A DNA stretch of 64,000 nucleotides from Sphingomonas sp. SORGH_AS_0950 (GCF_030818415.1 NZ_JAUTAE010000001.1:312501-376500); one strand, 5' to 3'. Counted from the first letter of the stretch, positions 51,657 to 61,191 are shown. Notes: generated by a model from the sequence alone, not told the origin. Program-made: numbers and translations.

Positions 51657-52511
51657 ATGGCGGAGGCCGCGCTGATCCTTGCGCGGGGATTGTCGCTGAC
51701 CATCCTCCCCGGACTGTTCGGACTGGCCCTGTTCGCAAAAGGAGGGCGGTGGCCGCTGGTAGCGGTCACCGCCCTTGCCATTCTTGCGTCGGCCATCGGC
51801 TTCGTCCTGCTGGCCGTTGCGATGACCGGCGGCGACTATGCCGCCCTGAGTGGCGACCTGCTGACCATGCTCCTCCGGGACACCGCGCCGGGGCTGGCCT
51901 TTGTGATGCGCCTGATGCTGCTCGGGGCCCTGCTTCTGACATTGCTGGTGCGGTCGGTCGTGCCGCGGTCCGTCGTCGCACTGTTCGCGGCGGGCGCTAC
52001 GGCGACCCTGGCCTGGAACGGGCATGGTGCCATGGACTCCGGCGCGGTCGGCTGGATCCATCTGGGTGCCGATATCGTCCATATGCTGGCGGTCGGAGCG
52101 TGGATCGGTGCGCTGATCGTCTTTCTTGGTCTTGTCGTCCGCCGCGGGTCCGATCACGAGGCGGCGGCACGAGCGCTGGCGGGCTTTGCGGGCGTGGGCA
52201 GCGTGATCGTTGCCGCTATCCTGGCCACGGGACTGGTCAATGCCGCGATGCTGATCGGGGTCGATGGGATCACACGGTTGCCCGAGAGCCTTTACGGTCG
52301 GCTGATGATCGCCAAGCTGGCGCTGTTCGGGGCCATGCTGATGCTCGCCTCCGCGAACCGATACTGGCTGACCCCCGGCCTGATCGCATCCGGACGGAAG
52401 GGGCTGCGGGCTTTGCGGATCAGCCTGTCGCTGGAACTGGCCGCCGCCGTGGCGATCGTTGGGCTGGTGGCCTGGGCGGGAATTTGCGAGCCGCCGATCT
52501 CCGCCATGTGA
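51657..52511 (+). CDS. CopD-like copper resistance membrane protein
   Basis: Integral membrane protein of 284 residues with about eight helices, matching the CopD family: LSLTILPGLFGLALFAKG, NGHGAMDSGAVGWIHLGADI, HMLAVGAWIGALIVFLGL and YGRLMIAKLALFGAMLMLAS. Conserved His residues in helix-borne HLGADIVHMLAVGAW are candidate metal ligands. It likely moves copper across the inner membrane with the CopC-like protein. It converges with the next gene, only 24 bp apart. Confidence 0.88.
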   Translation: MAEAALILARGLSLTILPGLFGLALFAKGGRWPLVAVTALAILASAIGFVLLAVAMTGGDYAALSGDLLTMLLRDTAPGLAFVMRLMLLGALLLTLLVRSVVPRSVVALFAAGATATLAWNGHGAMDSGAVGWIHLGADIVHMLAVGAWIGALIVFLGLVVRRGSDHEAAARALAGFAGVGSVIVAAILATGLVNAAMLIGVDGITRLPESLYGRLMIAKLALFGAMLMLASANRYWLTPGLIASGRKGLRALRISLSLELAAAVAIVGLVAWAGICEPPISAM

Positions 52512-52535
52512 TCGGCCACGCCCCGCCCGAAGCGG

Positions 52536-53138
52536 TTAATCGCGTATGAATGCGCTGTCGTAGAAGCCGTCGAGCCGGACGACGAGAGTCACCGGCACCG
52601 CCCCCCGGTTCTTCCAGTACCAGCCATGCGTGCCGGCAAAGGGCGCGGTGAAGCTGCCCTGACCGGAGCGGACATTCTTCTGCTTCCAATAGTCGGTGAA
52701 GTCGGTCTCGCCGCCGCCGATAGGCTCGCCGTGCATGTCGGCTCGGACGAGGCCGGAGGCGTTCCAGCGGAAGTTGAAGCTGTCACCCGCCTTCATCCGT
52801 GCTTTCACCTCGACGCCCTTGCCGGGGGCAAGGGTCACGGTCTTCTCGTCGGTGCGGAAGGGCGTGACGCGGGCGATGTTGGCCTGGGTTTGGGTTGGTA
52901 TCGCGATGGTGGCGGGCGTGCCGATCACGGGGGCAGGGGCGTCCTTCGTCTCCTCGCCGCCATTCGCCATGCGTGTCAGGCCCAGGAGGCGGCCGACCCC
53001 GGTCGGGTCGATCCCATATTCGGCGGGTAGGACGAACAGGGTCAGGATCGCGGCGCCCGCGCCCAGCGCGGCGAGCAAGGCGCGTCCGACGGTGCGGGGG
53101 GATGCGACAGCGGAATCGGTGGCAAGCGTGGCGGTCAT
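52536..53138 (-). CDS. Single-span membrane-anchored periplasmic protein
   Basis: A 200-residue protein with one N-terminal helix (about residues 20-42, RALLAALGAGAAILTLFVLP) and a periplasmic domain containing RMKAGDSFNFRWNASGL, SFTAPFAGTHGWYWKNRG and VVRLDGFYDSAFIRD. I do not know its function; as far as I recall, similar proteins annotated only as transmembrane anchor proteins occur beside HupE/UreJ in other alphaproteobacteria. ATG 53138 overlaps the HupE-like stop. It is the last gene of the minus-strand metal unit. Confidence 0.75.
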   Translation of the reverse strand: MTATLATDSAVASPRTVGRALLAALGAGAAILTLFVLPAEYGIDPTGVGRLLGLTRMANGGEETKDAPAPVIGTPATIAIPTQTQANIARVTPFRTDEKTVTLAPGKGVEVKARMKAGDSFNFRWNASGLVRADMHGEPIGGGETDFTDYWKQKNVRSGQGSFTAPFAGTHGWYWKNRGAVPVTLVVRLDGFYDSAFIRD

Positions 53139-53842
53139 GCGGCCTTCTCCATCAGGAAACCGGCGAACTGATAGCCGGTCAGGACGATACCCGCGCTCAT
53201 CAGCACGGTATTGGCGACGACGACGCGGCGCGCAAAGTTCGGCGAGCGCCGCCATAGCGTCATGAGGAACAGGATCGCACACAGGGCCAGGAACTGCCCC
53301 ATCTCGACCCCGACATTGAAACTGACGAGATTGGGGACCAGTCCGTCGCGCGACGCGATCAGGCTCTGGAGCTTGGTCGCAAGACCGAAGCCGTGGAAGA
53401 GACCGAAGATCAGGACCGCCGCCTTCTGATTGGGCTGAAACCCGATCAGCATCGGGAACGCTCCCAGATTGTCGAGCGCCTTGTAGACGACCGACAGGCC
53501 GATGATCGCGTCGATCAGATAGGGATTGGCGTGGATGTTGAAGAACACGCCCGCGAGCAGGGTCGTGCTGTGCCCGATGGCGAACAGCGTGACATAGGTG
53601 CCGACATCCTTCAGCCGATAGAGAAAGAAGATGACGCCGAACAGGAACAGCAGATGGTCGTATCCGGTGACCATGTGCTTGGCGCCCAGATACAGATAGG
53701 GGATGATATTGATCCCCGGATTGTTCTGGATGAACGCCTTGTCCCCTTCGGCGACGCCGTGTGCGGCGGCCATGCCGTGACAACCGACCGCCAGGGCGAT
53801 GCCGACCAGCGGCAGCACCCTGCGTCGCATCCCGCCGGTCAT
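53135..53842 (-). CDS. HupE/UreJ-type metal permease
   Basis: Membrane protein of 235 residues: signal or first helix, then about six helices. The HupE/UreJ motif is present as HMVTGYDHLLFLFGVIFFLY (His and Asp-His are expected nickel/cobalt ligands), with GLFHGFGLATKLQ and FNVGVEMGQFLAL in later helices. These permeases facilitate passage of nickel, cobalt or related ions. It overlaps both neighbours by ATGA, so the four minus-strand genes are a single translation-coupled series apart from the first. Confidence 0.87.
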   Translation of the reverse strand: MTGGMRRRVLPLVGIALAVGCHGMAAAHGVAEGDKAFIQNNPGINIIPYLYLGAKHMVTGYDHLLFLFGVIFFLYRLKDVGTYVTLFAIGHSTTLLAGVFFNIHANPYLIDAIIGLSVVYKALDNLGAFPMLIGFQPNQKAAVLIFGLFHGFGLATKLQSLIASRDGLVPNLVSFNVGVEMGQFLALCAILFLMTLWRRSPNFARRVVVANTVLMSAGIVLTGYQFAGFLMEKAA

Positions 53843-54207
53843 CGGATCACGAAGGTCGCCGTCTGGCGCGCCTGGGTCTGACGGTCGATCAGGAGGACGC
53901 CGACCTTCGATCCGGAAGCGACGACCGCGCCCTTGGCGACGAACTGGTTGCGCGCGGCCGGGGTCAGCGCGATCTCGGTCTTCTTGGCGCCCGTGGTCAC
54001 GACCAGCTTGCCCGACATTCCGGACGCGGGCACCTCGTCGCCATCCTCCATCACATAGAGCGATACGCCGCCCCTGGCGCGGACCAGTTCGAACACGGTG
54101 TCCCCGATCTCGACCACCTGCCCGCCATGACGGGGCTTGTCGTCGCCATGGGCGAGGGCGGGTGACGCGGCGAGCATCAGGGAAAGGCAAGCGATGGCGT
54201 ATTTCAT
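53839..54207 (-). CDS. Small periplasmic protein with N-terminal His cluster
   Basis: A 122-residue protein from ATG 54207 (GGAG upstream) with signal peptide MKYAIACLSLMLAASPALA and a mature start HGDDKPRHGGQVVEIGDTVF. The fold looks all-beta, and the opening resembles the His-rich start of metal-efflux adaptor periplasmic domains. No enzyme motif. It probably binds a metal ion in the periplasm and passes it to the HupE-like permease or CopC-like protein. Confidence 0.72.
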   Translation of the reverse strand: MKYAIACLSLMLAASPALAHGDDKPRHGGQVVEIGDTVFELVRARGGVSLYVMEDGDEVPASGMSGKLVVTTGAKKTEIALTPAARNQFVAKGAVVASGSKVGVLLIDRQTQARQTATFVIR

Positions 54208-54233
54208 GATCGGTCTCCGCTGGCGGTCAGGGG

Positions 54234-54977
54234 TCATTTCTCGGGCGCGTGCGGCAAGGTGAAGGACAGCGTCGCGGTGTGTTCGTAACGGTCGATCTTG
54301 CCCGGCTGATCGGACGGGGAGACATAGACGGCGCGCAGGACGTTCAACCCCTGGTTGCGCACCGGCAGGGTGACGGCGCCATCGGGTCCGGTCGCGATCT
54401 CGGCCGCGTCGGGGTCGTTGACCATGTCGTTGATGATCGTCGCGCCCGCGACAGGCTTGCCCTTGAAGAACACGCGGTAGGTCATCGGCGTGCCCAGCTT
54501 GTCGGGCAGGGTGCCGACCGGCACGATCTGCAGCGTCTGCGCGGGGATCAACGGCACCGGTTTTGCCAGCGGCCCCTTAATCATCGTGGCATATTTGATC
54601 GTCGTCTCGCTCTTGACGGAATTGGGCACCTCGTCCTTGGGTTTCTTGACGAATTCGCCATCGGGCAGTTTGGACCAAGTGCCGTTCTGAAGGACCGCGC
54701 TGACGATCGTCGGCGGGGCGTCGGTGTCCACCAGTACGACCGGCCCTGCCGTGCGGAGCTGCGCCCGGATCGGGTTCAACTCGGCATCCCAGGCCTGCAC
54801 GCTTTCCATATTCGGCTGGCGCTTGACCGCCTCCAGGTCGTCGCCGCCGATGCCGTAGATGATGGCGATCTGCTTGGCGCGCTGCGCGAACCAGATGCCG
54901 TGGGCGTCGGCCATGGTGGGGATCGAGAGCCCTGCGGACAGGACGGTGGACCAGATCAGCGTCGTTCGCTTCGCCAC
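54234..54977 (-). CDS. DUF4198-domain periplasmic protein
   Basis: Exported 247-residue protein, signal peptide ending near TMADA with mature HGIWFAQRAKQIAIIYGIGG. The DUF4198 pattern runs through the chain (LPAQTLQIVPV-like PAQTLQIVPVGTLPDKLG, YRVFFKGKPVAGATIINDM, GPDGAVTLPVRNQGLNVLRA). Family members accompany nickel/cobalt uptake genes. The start is GTG 54977 with AAGGAG at 54985-54990. It is the first gene of the minus-strand unit with HupE. Confidence 0.82.
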   Translation of the reverse strand: MAKRTTLIWSTVLSAGLSIPTMADAHGIWFAQRAKQIAIIYGIGGDDLEAVKRQPNMESVQAWDAELNPIRAQLRTAGPVVLVDTDAPPTIVSAVLQNGTWSKLPDGEFVKKPKDEVPNSVKSETTIKYATMIKGPLAKPVPLIPAQTLQIVPVGTLPDKLGTPMTYRVFFKGKPVAGATIINDMVNDPDAAEIATGPDGAVTLPVRNQGLNVLRAVYVSPSDQPGKIDRYEHTATLSFTLPHAPEK

Positions 54978-55098
54978 GTCATCACTCCTTTGCCAATGTC
55001 ACCAGAGGCTAGTCGTGGATCGACCGCAGCTTTGACCGTCTTTCGTCGTCCATGCGAACAAGATGCCGCCGTGGCGGCGATGCAAAGCACGTCCTTTG

Positions 55099-55126
55099 CC
55101 TGCCCCCGGCGGCGACCGGAGGCAGG
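55099..55126 (-). terminator. Hairpin at the end of the czc operon
   Basis: CCTGCCCCCGG (55099-55109) and CCGGAGGCAGG (55116-55126) pair with one mismatch around a 6-base loop, just beyond the czcA-like stop on the minus strand. A second short stem, CCGGA/TCCGG, overlaps the stop codon. There is no T-run. It probably ends the czc message before the DUF4198 gene. Confidence 0.45.
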
Positions 55127-55133
55127 CCCCGGA

Positions 55134-58100
55134 TCAGGTCCGGGCCAGGCGTTCCGCGCCGGAGCGTTCCGGTGCCCTGGTGCGGCGCGAGACCCAGGCC
55201 GCGATCGCGGGCAGCACGACCAGCGTCAGCGCGGTCGAGGTGATGAGGCCGCCGATCACCACGGTCGCCAGCGGCCGCTGCACCTCCGCGCCCGTGCCGG
55301 TCGCCAGAGCCATCGGCACGAAGCCCAGCGAGGCGACGAGCGCCGTCATCAGGACGGGACGCACCCGCTCCATCGCGCCTTCGGCAATGGCCTGGTCGTC
55401 CGCCTCGCCCATCTCGCGGTGGCGGGCGATGGCGCTCATCATGACCAGTCCGTTCAGCACTGCCACCCCCGACAGCGCGATGAAGCCGACCGCCGCCGTG
55501 ATCGAGAAAGGGATGCCCCGTATCAGCAGCGCGAAAACGCCCCCCGCCAGCGCCATCGGCACCGCCGAGAACACGATCAGGGCGGGCACGAAACCGCCAA
55601 GCGCCATGAACAGCAGCGCATAGATGGCGAGGAAGCAGATCGGCACCACCAGCATCAGGCGAAGCTGCGCCGATTGCAGGCTCTGAAAGGTCCCGCCCCA
55701 TTCGGTGTACATGCCCGGCGGCAGGGTCATCTTCGCGATCCGCGCCTCCGCTTCCGCAACGAAGCCGCCCAGGTCGCGGCCTCGGACATTGACCTGCACG
55801 GTGATCATCCGCTTGCCATTCTCGCGGCTGATCTGGTTGAGCCCCTGGGTATAGTGGAAGCTCGCCACTTCGCGCAGGGGAACCGAGCGGGCGGTCTGCC
55901 CCTCGGCGGCGGGGAGCATCACCGGGATGGCGCCCAGCGTGTCGATATCGTCGCGCTGCACGTCGGGCAGGCGCACGACGACCGCGAAGCGGCGATCCCC
56001 CTCGAATAGCAAACCGGCCTCGCGTCCGCCGAGCGCCGCCGCGACGGTCGCCGCGACCGCATCGACCGACAGGCCCAGACGCCCCGCCGCCTGACGGTCG
56101 ATCCGCACGTCGAAGGTCGGCGCGCCGTCGGTCTGTTCGACGCTGACATCCGCCGCGCCTGGGATCGTGCGCACGGCATCGGCGATCTTCTGCCCTTCGT
56201 CCCCCATGGCATCGAGGTCGTCGCCATACAGCTTGATCGCGACATCGGCGCGAACGCCCGCGATCAGCTCGTTGAACCGCATCTGGATCGGCTGCTGGAT
56301 CTCGGTGCGGTTGCCGATGACCTGCTTCATCCGTTCCTCGATCCGGCGAATGATGTCGGCCTTGGTCCGCACCTCGGCGGGCCACTCGCTCTCGGGCTTG
56401 GGGATGACATAGGTGTCCGACGCGTTGGGTGGCATCGGATCGGTGCCCAGATCGGCATTGCCGTTCTTGGAAAAGACCAGCGCCACCTCGGGCAGCGTCT
56501 TCAGCGCATTCTCGATCCGCATCTGCATCTGCGTCGACTGGTCGATCGAGGCGGAGGGCACGCGGAAGTTCGTGACGGTGATATCCTTTTCGTCAAGCTG
56601 CGGCATGAACTCCTCACCCAGCCACCCGAAGCCCAGGATCGCGGCCACGAACACCGCCGCCCCGCCCAGCACGAAGGGACGCGGCCGGGCGATCGCGCGG
56701 GCGAGCACGGGGGCATAGCGCGCCTTGAACCAGCGGATCGGCCGCACTTCGGTTTCCTCGACGCGCCCCTTTATAAAGATCGCGATCATCGCGGGTACGA
56801 AGGTCAGTGAAAGAATGAAGGCGCAGCCAAGCGCGATCATCAGCGTGATCGCCATGGGTGCGAAGGTCTTGCCCTCCACCCCCTGGAAGGTGAGGAGCGG
56901 CGCGAAGGCCAGGAAGATGATCGCCTGGCCATAGACGGTCGGCCGGATCATCTCGCGCGCCGAGGCGGCGGTGGTCTCCAACCGTTCCGCGCGGGTCAGC
57001 AGCCGTCCTTCGACATGCTGCCGCTCGGCCAGATGGCGCAGCGCATTCTCGACGATGATGACCGCCCCGTCGACGATCAGTCCGAAGTCAAGCGCGCCAA
57101 GGCTCATCAGATTGCCCGAGACGCCCAGCATGTTCATGCCGGTCGCGGTCATCACCATGGTGATCGGGATGACGGCCGCGGTGATCAGCGCGGCGCGGAC
57201 ATTGCCGAGCAGCAGGAACAATATGACGATGACGAGCAGTGCGCCCTCGAACAGGTTCTTGCGTACGGTGGCAATGGTGGCATTGACCAGTTTCGAACGG
57301 TTGTAGACCGGCTCCGCAAAGACGTCCGGGGGCAGGGTTCGGTTGATCCGGACGAGCTTGTCGGCGACGGCGGTCGACACGATGCGGCTATTCTCGCCGA
57401 CCAGCATCAGCACGGTCGAGATGACCGCCTCGGACCCCATGCGGCTGCCTGAGCCGGTGCGGACCGCGCCGCCGATCGTCACCTGGCCGACATCGCGCAC
57501 CCGGACGGGCACGGCATTGCGTGTGGCAATCACCGCGTCCTGAATGTCTTCGACCGATTTCAGCCGCGCGTCGGCGCGTACCAGAAAGCTCTCGCCCGCG
57601 CGGCGGACGTAATTCGCCCCCGCCGAGACATTGGCGCGCTCCACCGCATCGGCCAGCTCGGTCATGGAAACGCCATAGGCGGCCAGCGCGGACAGGTTCG
57701 GCTCGATCAGATATTGTTTGACATAGCCGCCGTTGGAATCGACCCCTGCCACCCCCTTCACGGTGCGCATCTGCGGCCGGATGATCCAGTCCTGCACGGT
57801 GCGAAGATAGGCAGCCTTGGCGAGTTCGGTGGTGAGCCTTTCGCCCTCGGGCGTCAGATAGCTGCCGTCGCTCTGCCAGCCCGGCCTGCCGTCTATCCGG
57901 GGCGCACCACGCCCATCGGGATGGCGAAAGGCGATCGAATAGAAGAAGATTTCGCCCAGGCCGGTACTTAGCGGAGCGAGATTGGGCTGGACCCCGGCGG
58001 GCAGGCTGTCCCTTGCCTGGGCCAGTCGCTCGGCGATCTGCTGGCGCGCGAAATAGATGCTGGTGGCATCGGTGAACACCGCCGTTATCTGGCTGAAGCC

Positions 58101-58364
58101 GTTGCGCGACAGCGAGCGGGTCATTTCCAGACCCGGAATGCCGGCCAGCGCCGTTTCGATGGGAAAGGTCACCTGCTTTTCCACATCGACCGGGCCCAGC
58201 GCAGGAACGAAGGTACTGACCTGCACCTGGCGATTGGTGACGTCGGGCACGGCATCGATCGGAAGCTGCGTGATCTGCCACGCGCCGACCGCGATAACGG
58301 CCAGCGTCAGGACCGCGACCAGCCAGCGCAGCCGGACCGAGCCGGACAGGATGGCGGCGATCAT
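55134..58364 (-). CDS. czcA: CzcA-type heavy-metal RND efflux pump
   Basis: Inner-membrane proton-driven RND transporter of 1076 residues. The start is RLRWLVAVLTLAVIAVGAW and the two large periplasmic loops follow helices 1 and 7. The helix 4 signature LDFGLIVDGAVIIVENALRH is that of the HME-1/HME-3 (Co/Zn/Cd/Ni) pumps, not the CusA form. It works with the adaptor and TolC-like proteins encoded upstream to expel divalent cations from the periplasm or cytoplasm. ATG 58364 overlaps the adaptor stop by ATGA. Confidence 0.93.
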   Translation of the reverse strand: MIAAILSGSVRLRWLVAVLTLAVIAVGAWQITQLPIDAVPDVTNRQVQVSTFVPALGPVDVEKQVTFPIETALAGIPGLEMTRSLSRNGFSQITAVFTDATSIYFARQQIAERLAQARDSLPAGVQPNLAPLSTGLGEIFFYSIAFRHPDGRGAPRIDGRPGWQSDGSYLTPEGERLTTELAKAAYLRTVQDWIIRPQMRTVKGVAGVDSNGGYVKQYLIEPNLSALAAYGVSMTELADAVERANVSAGANYVRRAGESFLVRADARLKSVEDIQDAVIATRNAVPVRVRDVGQVTIGGAVRTGSGSRMGSEAVISTVLMLVGENSRIVSTAVADKLVRINRTLPPDVFAEPVYNRSKLVNATIATVRKNLFEGALLVIVILFLLLGNVRAALITAAVIPITMVMTATGMNMLGVSGNLMSLGALDFGLIVDGAVIIVENALRHLAERQHVEGRLLTRAERLETTAASAREMIRPTVYGQAIIFLAFAPLLTFQGVEGKTFAPMAITLMIALGCAFILSLTFVPAMIAIFIKGRVEETEVRPIRWFKARYAPVLARAIARPRPFVLGGAAVFVAAILGFGWLGEEFMPQLDEKDITVTNFRVPSASIDQSTQMQMRIENALKTLPEVALVFSKNGNADLGTDPMPPNASDTYVIPKPESEWPAEVRTKADIIRRIEERMKQVIGNRTEIQQPIQMRFNELIAGVRADVAIKLYGDDLDAMGDEGQKIADAVRTIPGAADVSVEQTDGAPTFDVRIDRQAAGRLGLSVDAVAATVAAALGGREAGLLFEGDRRFAVVVRLPDVQRDDIDTLGAIPVMLPAAEGQTARSVPLREVASFHYTQGLNQISRENGKRMITVQVNVRGRDLGGFVAEAEARIAKMTLPPGMYTEWGGTFQSLQSAQLRLMLVVPICFLAIYALLFMALGGFVPALIVFSAVPMALAGGVFALLIRGIPFSITAAVGFIALSGVAVLNGLVMMSAIARHREMGEADDQAIAEGAMERVRPVLMTALVASLGFVPMALATGTGAEVQRPLATVVIGGLITSTALTLVVLPAIAAWVSRRTRAPERSGAERLART

Positions 58365-59527
58365 TCCTCGCCCCCCATATCCTTTTCGAGTTCCGCCTTG
58401 ATCAGAAAGGCGTTGGTCGTGGCGATTTTCGTGCCCGCCGTGATCCCGTCGGCGATGGCGACCATGCCGCCCGCCCGGCCCGCGATCCTGACCGGCCGCG
58501 CGCGGAAGCCCTGCGCCGTGCGGACGAAGACCACCTCCTGCTCGCCCAGCGTCTGCACCGCGTCTTGCGGGATCATGATGCTATTCCGCGCGGCACCGCC
58601 GCTGGCGAATATATGGGCCTGGACGAGCTGACCCGGCGCGAGCGCGGCCGTGGAGGCAAGCGGAGTGACGATGACGGTGGCGGTGCGCGACTGGGGATCG
58701 ACAACCCCGGTCGCGGCGCGGACCCGGCCCGCAACGGTCTGCCCTTCGCGGGTGACGAGTTCCACCCGGTCGCCGTCCCGGATTCGCGCGGCCTCCGCCG
58801 GGGGTACGGCGGCCGCGATCTCCAGGCGGCGGGGATCGGCGACGCGGAACAGATTGGCCTCGGCGGCGACATATTGCCCCAGCTTCGCCTCGGTCAGGGT
58901 AACGCGCCCGGATATGGGGCTGGTGACGGCGACGGAGCGTCCGTCCCTCGTCACCCGCGCCGCGCTCGCCGCCGCACTCGCGCGACGGGCATCGGCCTGC
59001 GCTACGGCGAGATTGGCTTCCGCCGCCTCATAGTCTGCGCGCGGCGATACGCCCTGCGCCAGCAGCCCGCGCTCGCGGGCGAATTGTCGCCGGGCCAGCC
59101 CGACGCGGGCCATGGCGGTGGCGCGATCCGCGGTGATCTGCGAGGCGTCGCGGCTTTCGATCAACGCCAGCGTCTGTCCGGCGCGTACCGTGTCCCCCAT
59201 GCGGACGAGAATGCGCGTGACGGTTCCCGGCACGCGGGCGGTCAATATGGCATCCCCGTCCGGCATGGCCTGCACGGTGGCGGTGGCGATCACGGCCTGG
59301 TCCAGTTCCCCCGTGCCTGCGGCCGAGACGGCGATCTGCGAGGCCGTTATGGCCTGCGGCGAGATGGCCAGCGTGTCGCGGGGCCCGGTCTTGGTCGAAG
59401 ACGGAGAGGCGGGGGGAGGGGTGGGGGGAGCGCTGGGCTGGGTCAGCTTCGCGGCGGCGAAGCCGAGCGTGGCCGCCGCCGCCAGGCCGAGCGTGGTCCC
59501 TGCGTAAAGACGATATCGGGCGGTCAT
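58361..59527 (-). CDS. CzcB-like periplasmic adaptor of the metal RND pump
   Basis: Membrane-fusion protein of 388 residues, with an N-terminal anchor (LGLAAAATLGFAAAKLT), a lipoyl half-motif AILTARVPGTVTRILVRMGDTVRAGQTLALIES, an alpha-hairpin about 130-200 and a second lipoyl half (VAVTSPISGRVTLTEAKLGQ). The C-terminal MP domain ends in AITAGTKIATTNAFLIKAEL. No N-terminal His-rich metal chaperone domain of the CzcB kind is obvious. It overlaps czcA and the TolC-like gene by four bases each. Confidence 0.9.
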   Translation of the reverse strand: MTARYRLYAGTTLGLAAAATLGFAAAKLTQPSAPPTPPPASPSSTKTGPRDTLAISPQAITASQIAVSAAGTGELDQAVIATATVQAMPDGDAILTARVPGTVTRILVRMGDTVRAGQTLALIESRDASQITADRATAMARVGLARRQFARERGLLAQGVSPRADYEAAEANLAVAQADARRASAAASAARVTRDGRSVAVTSPISGRVTLTEAKLGQYVAAEANLFRVADPRRLEIAAAVPPAEAARIRDGDRVELVTREGQTVAGRVRAATGVVDPQSRTATVIVTPLASTAALAPGQLVQAHIFASGGAARNSIMIPQDAVQTLGEQEVVFVRTAQGFRARPVRIAGRAGGMVAIADGITAGTKIATTNAFLIKAELEKDMGGEE

Positions 59528-60783
59528 TGGACCGGTTCTCCGGTAATGCTGAGGCCTGCGAGGCGAGCGAGTGAGGCGCGCGCGTCGAAGCGTGCGATGT
59601 CGGCGTCCAGAATGACGCCGCGCGCGGCGCCGAGATTGTGGCGAGCGCTCAGAAGCTCGCTCAGCGGGGCCTTGCCCGCCTCATAGGCAAGGCGGGCCAG
59701 CCGATAGGCTTCCTCCGCCGTCGCGAGCGTCCGGCGTGCCGCGACACCCCGCGCGTCAGTCGCCGCGATCAGGGCCCGTGCGGAATGGGCGCCTGCTTCG
59801 GCTTCCAGTCGGGCGGCGGCGGCACGCGCCTCGCGGCCCTGCAACTCAGCCTGGGCGGCGGCGATATTGCCGCGATTGCGATCGAACACCGGCAGGGGAA
59901 TCGTCACGCCTGCGACGATGGCGGGCCCTCTGGCGACCCGCAGCTGACGTACCCCTAATTGGGCGGTGATATCGGGCGTCGCGTGCCGCCGCTGCACGGT
60001 GACGGCCTGGGCGGCGGCCTCGCGTTCGGCCATGGCGAGCCGCACGGTCGCGCTTTGGAGCGGGTCGACCGGACCGCTCGGCGGCTGCGCAATCACACGA
60101 TCGATGAGGGACTCCGCCAGACCCGTATAGGGCGTGGGCGATCCCGCCAGTGCCGCCAGCCGCGCAAGCGCACCGACCCGCTGCGCATGGGCGATTTCCA
60201 GGTCCGACTCCATCGTATGCAGCTCGGTCTCGGCCTGGACCTGGCGCAATCGGGCTTCCTTGCCCGCCGCAACCAGCGCGCGGGCGACCTTCAGCACGTC
60301 GGTCGCTTCCTCGACCTCATCCTCGGCCAGAGCGATGCGACGGTCCGCGATTTCGGCGGCCGCATAGGCACGCGCCAGTTCGGTCGCGAAGGCGCTGCGC
60401 CCTTCGACCCCGCGCGCCGACGCGGCTGCCACTGCGGCATCCCCGGCGGCGATCCGCACGGCGCGCTTGCCGCCGAGTTCGATCGGCTGGTCGATTTGAA
60501 ACGTCGTCTGCTGCTGGTCGCGGGCATTGGTGCGCAGGTCGCCCGCGAAATTCTCGCCATAGAGATTGATCGACGGATTGGGGCGCGCCCGCGCCTGTTC
60601 GGCATGGCCACGCGCCTGCGCCACATCGGCGTCGAGCACGGCAACGCGCGGCGCATCGCGTGCCCGACGCAGCAATTCCGGGAAAGGAGGCGCGGTCTGC
60701 GCCCAGCTCGCACCGGCAGGGCATAGCGCCGCCAGCGTACCGGCAAGCGCCATCATGCGCGCCCGGCCAATATAACCGTTCAT
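59524..60783 (-). CDS. CzcC/TolC-family outer-membrane efflux protein
   Basis: Outer-membrane channel of 419 residues with signal peptide ending near GASWA. Long amphipathic helices in two repeats carry the TolC/OEP pattern (ARARPNPSINLYGENFAGD, TTFQIDQPIELGGKRAVRIA, VAGVTIPLPVFDRNRGNIAA). IELGGKR and PLPVFDRNRG are frequent in CzcC-like members. ATG 60783 opens the frame; longer in-frame upstream codons lack a signal peptide. It completes the tripartite pump. Confidence 0.9.
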   Translation of the reverse strand: MNGYIGRARMMALAGTLAALCPAGASWAQTAPPFPELLRRARDAPRVAVLDADVAQARGHAEQARARPNPSINLYGENFAGDLRTNARDQQQTTFQIDQPIELGGKRAVRIAAGDAAVAAASARGVEGRSAFATELARAYAAAEIADRRIALAEDEVEEATDVLKVARALVAAGKEARLRQVQAETELHTMESDLEIAHAQRVGALARLAALAGSPTPYTGLAESLIDRVIAQPPSGPVDPLQSATVRLAMAEREAAAQAVTVQRRHATPDITAQLGVRQLRVARGPAIVAGVTIPLPVFDRNRGNIAAAQAELQGREARAAAARLEAEAGAHSARALIAATDARGVAARRTLATAEEAYRLARLAYEAGKAPLSELLSARHNLGAARGVILDADIARFDARASLARLAGLSITGEPVQ

Positions 60784-60840
60784 ATCTTCGCTGTTCCTGC
60801 CACATGGGAAGCCTGTTGGCGCCGAAGCGCCCAACCGGGC

Positions 60841-61191
60841 TCAGCGGCGCGGGGGCCTCAGCAATGTCGCGGGGGCGATACCTCCGAGCCGGTCTTCCGT
60901 GGCGATCGTCCAGCGGATGGCGGGGGCGTCGATCATGCGCGTGAGGGGCGTGACGCCGGCATGGACGACCCATTGGCCGACCGTATGCGCAAGCGCATGA
61001 ATGGGCGCATCGGGATCGCTGTGCGACCCGGCATGGTCGTGCAGTATGACGACGGCATGGACGGCATCTTCATCATGCACCATGGCGCTATGCCAACCCG
61101 ACAAGCCGATCAGCCCGGACACCGCCAGCAAAGCCAGCGCAGCGCTCAGAAAGACGGATCGGACGTGACGGGTCGCCATAGACACGAGCAT
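60841..61191 (-). CDS. Small His-rich membrane-anchored protein leading the czc operon
   Basis: A 116-residue protein with a signal anchor (FLSAALALLAVSGLIGLSGW) and a His/Asp-rich periplasmic part: HDEDAVHAVVILHDHAGSHS and HALAHTVGQWVVH. I know no named family. Position directly ahead of czcC and density of metal ligands suggest periplasmic metal binding or sensing, similar in logic to CzcI/CnrX-type leaders, though no sequence match to those is claimed. ATG 61191 has AGGA just upstream; ATG 61179 is an alternative. Confidence 0.65.
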   Translation of the reverse strand: MLVSMATRHVRSVFLSAALALLAVSGLIGLSGWHSAMVHDEDAVHAVVILHDHAGSHSDPDAPIHALAHTVGQWVVHAGVTPLTRMIDAPAIRWTIATEDRLGGIAPATLLRPPRR

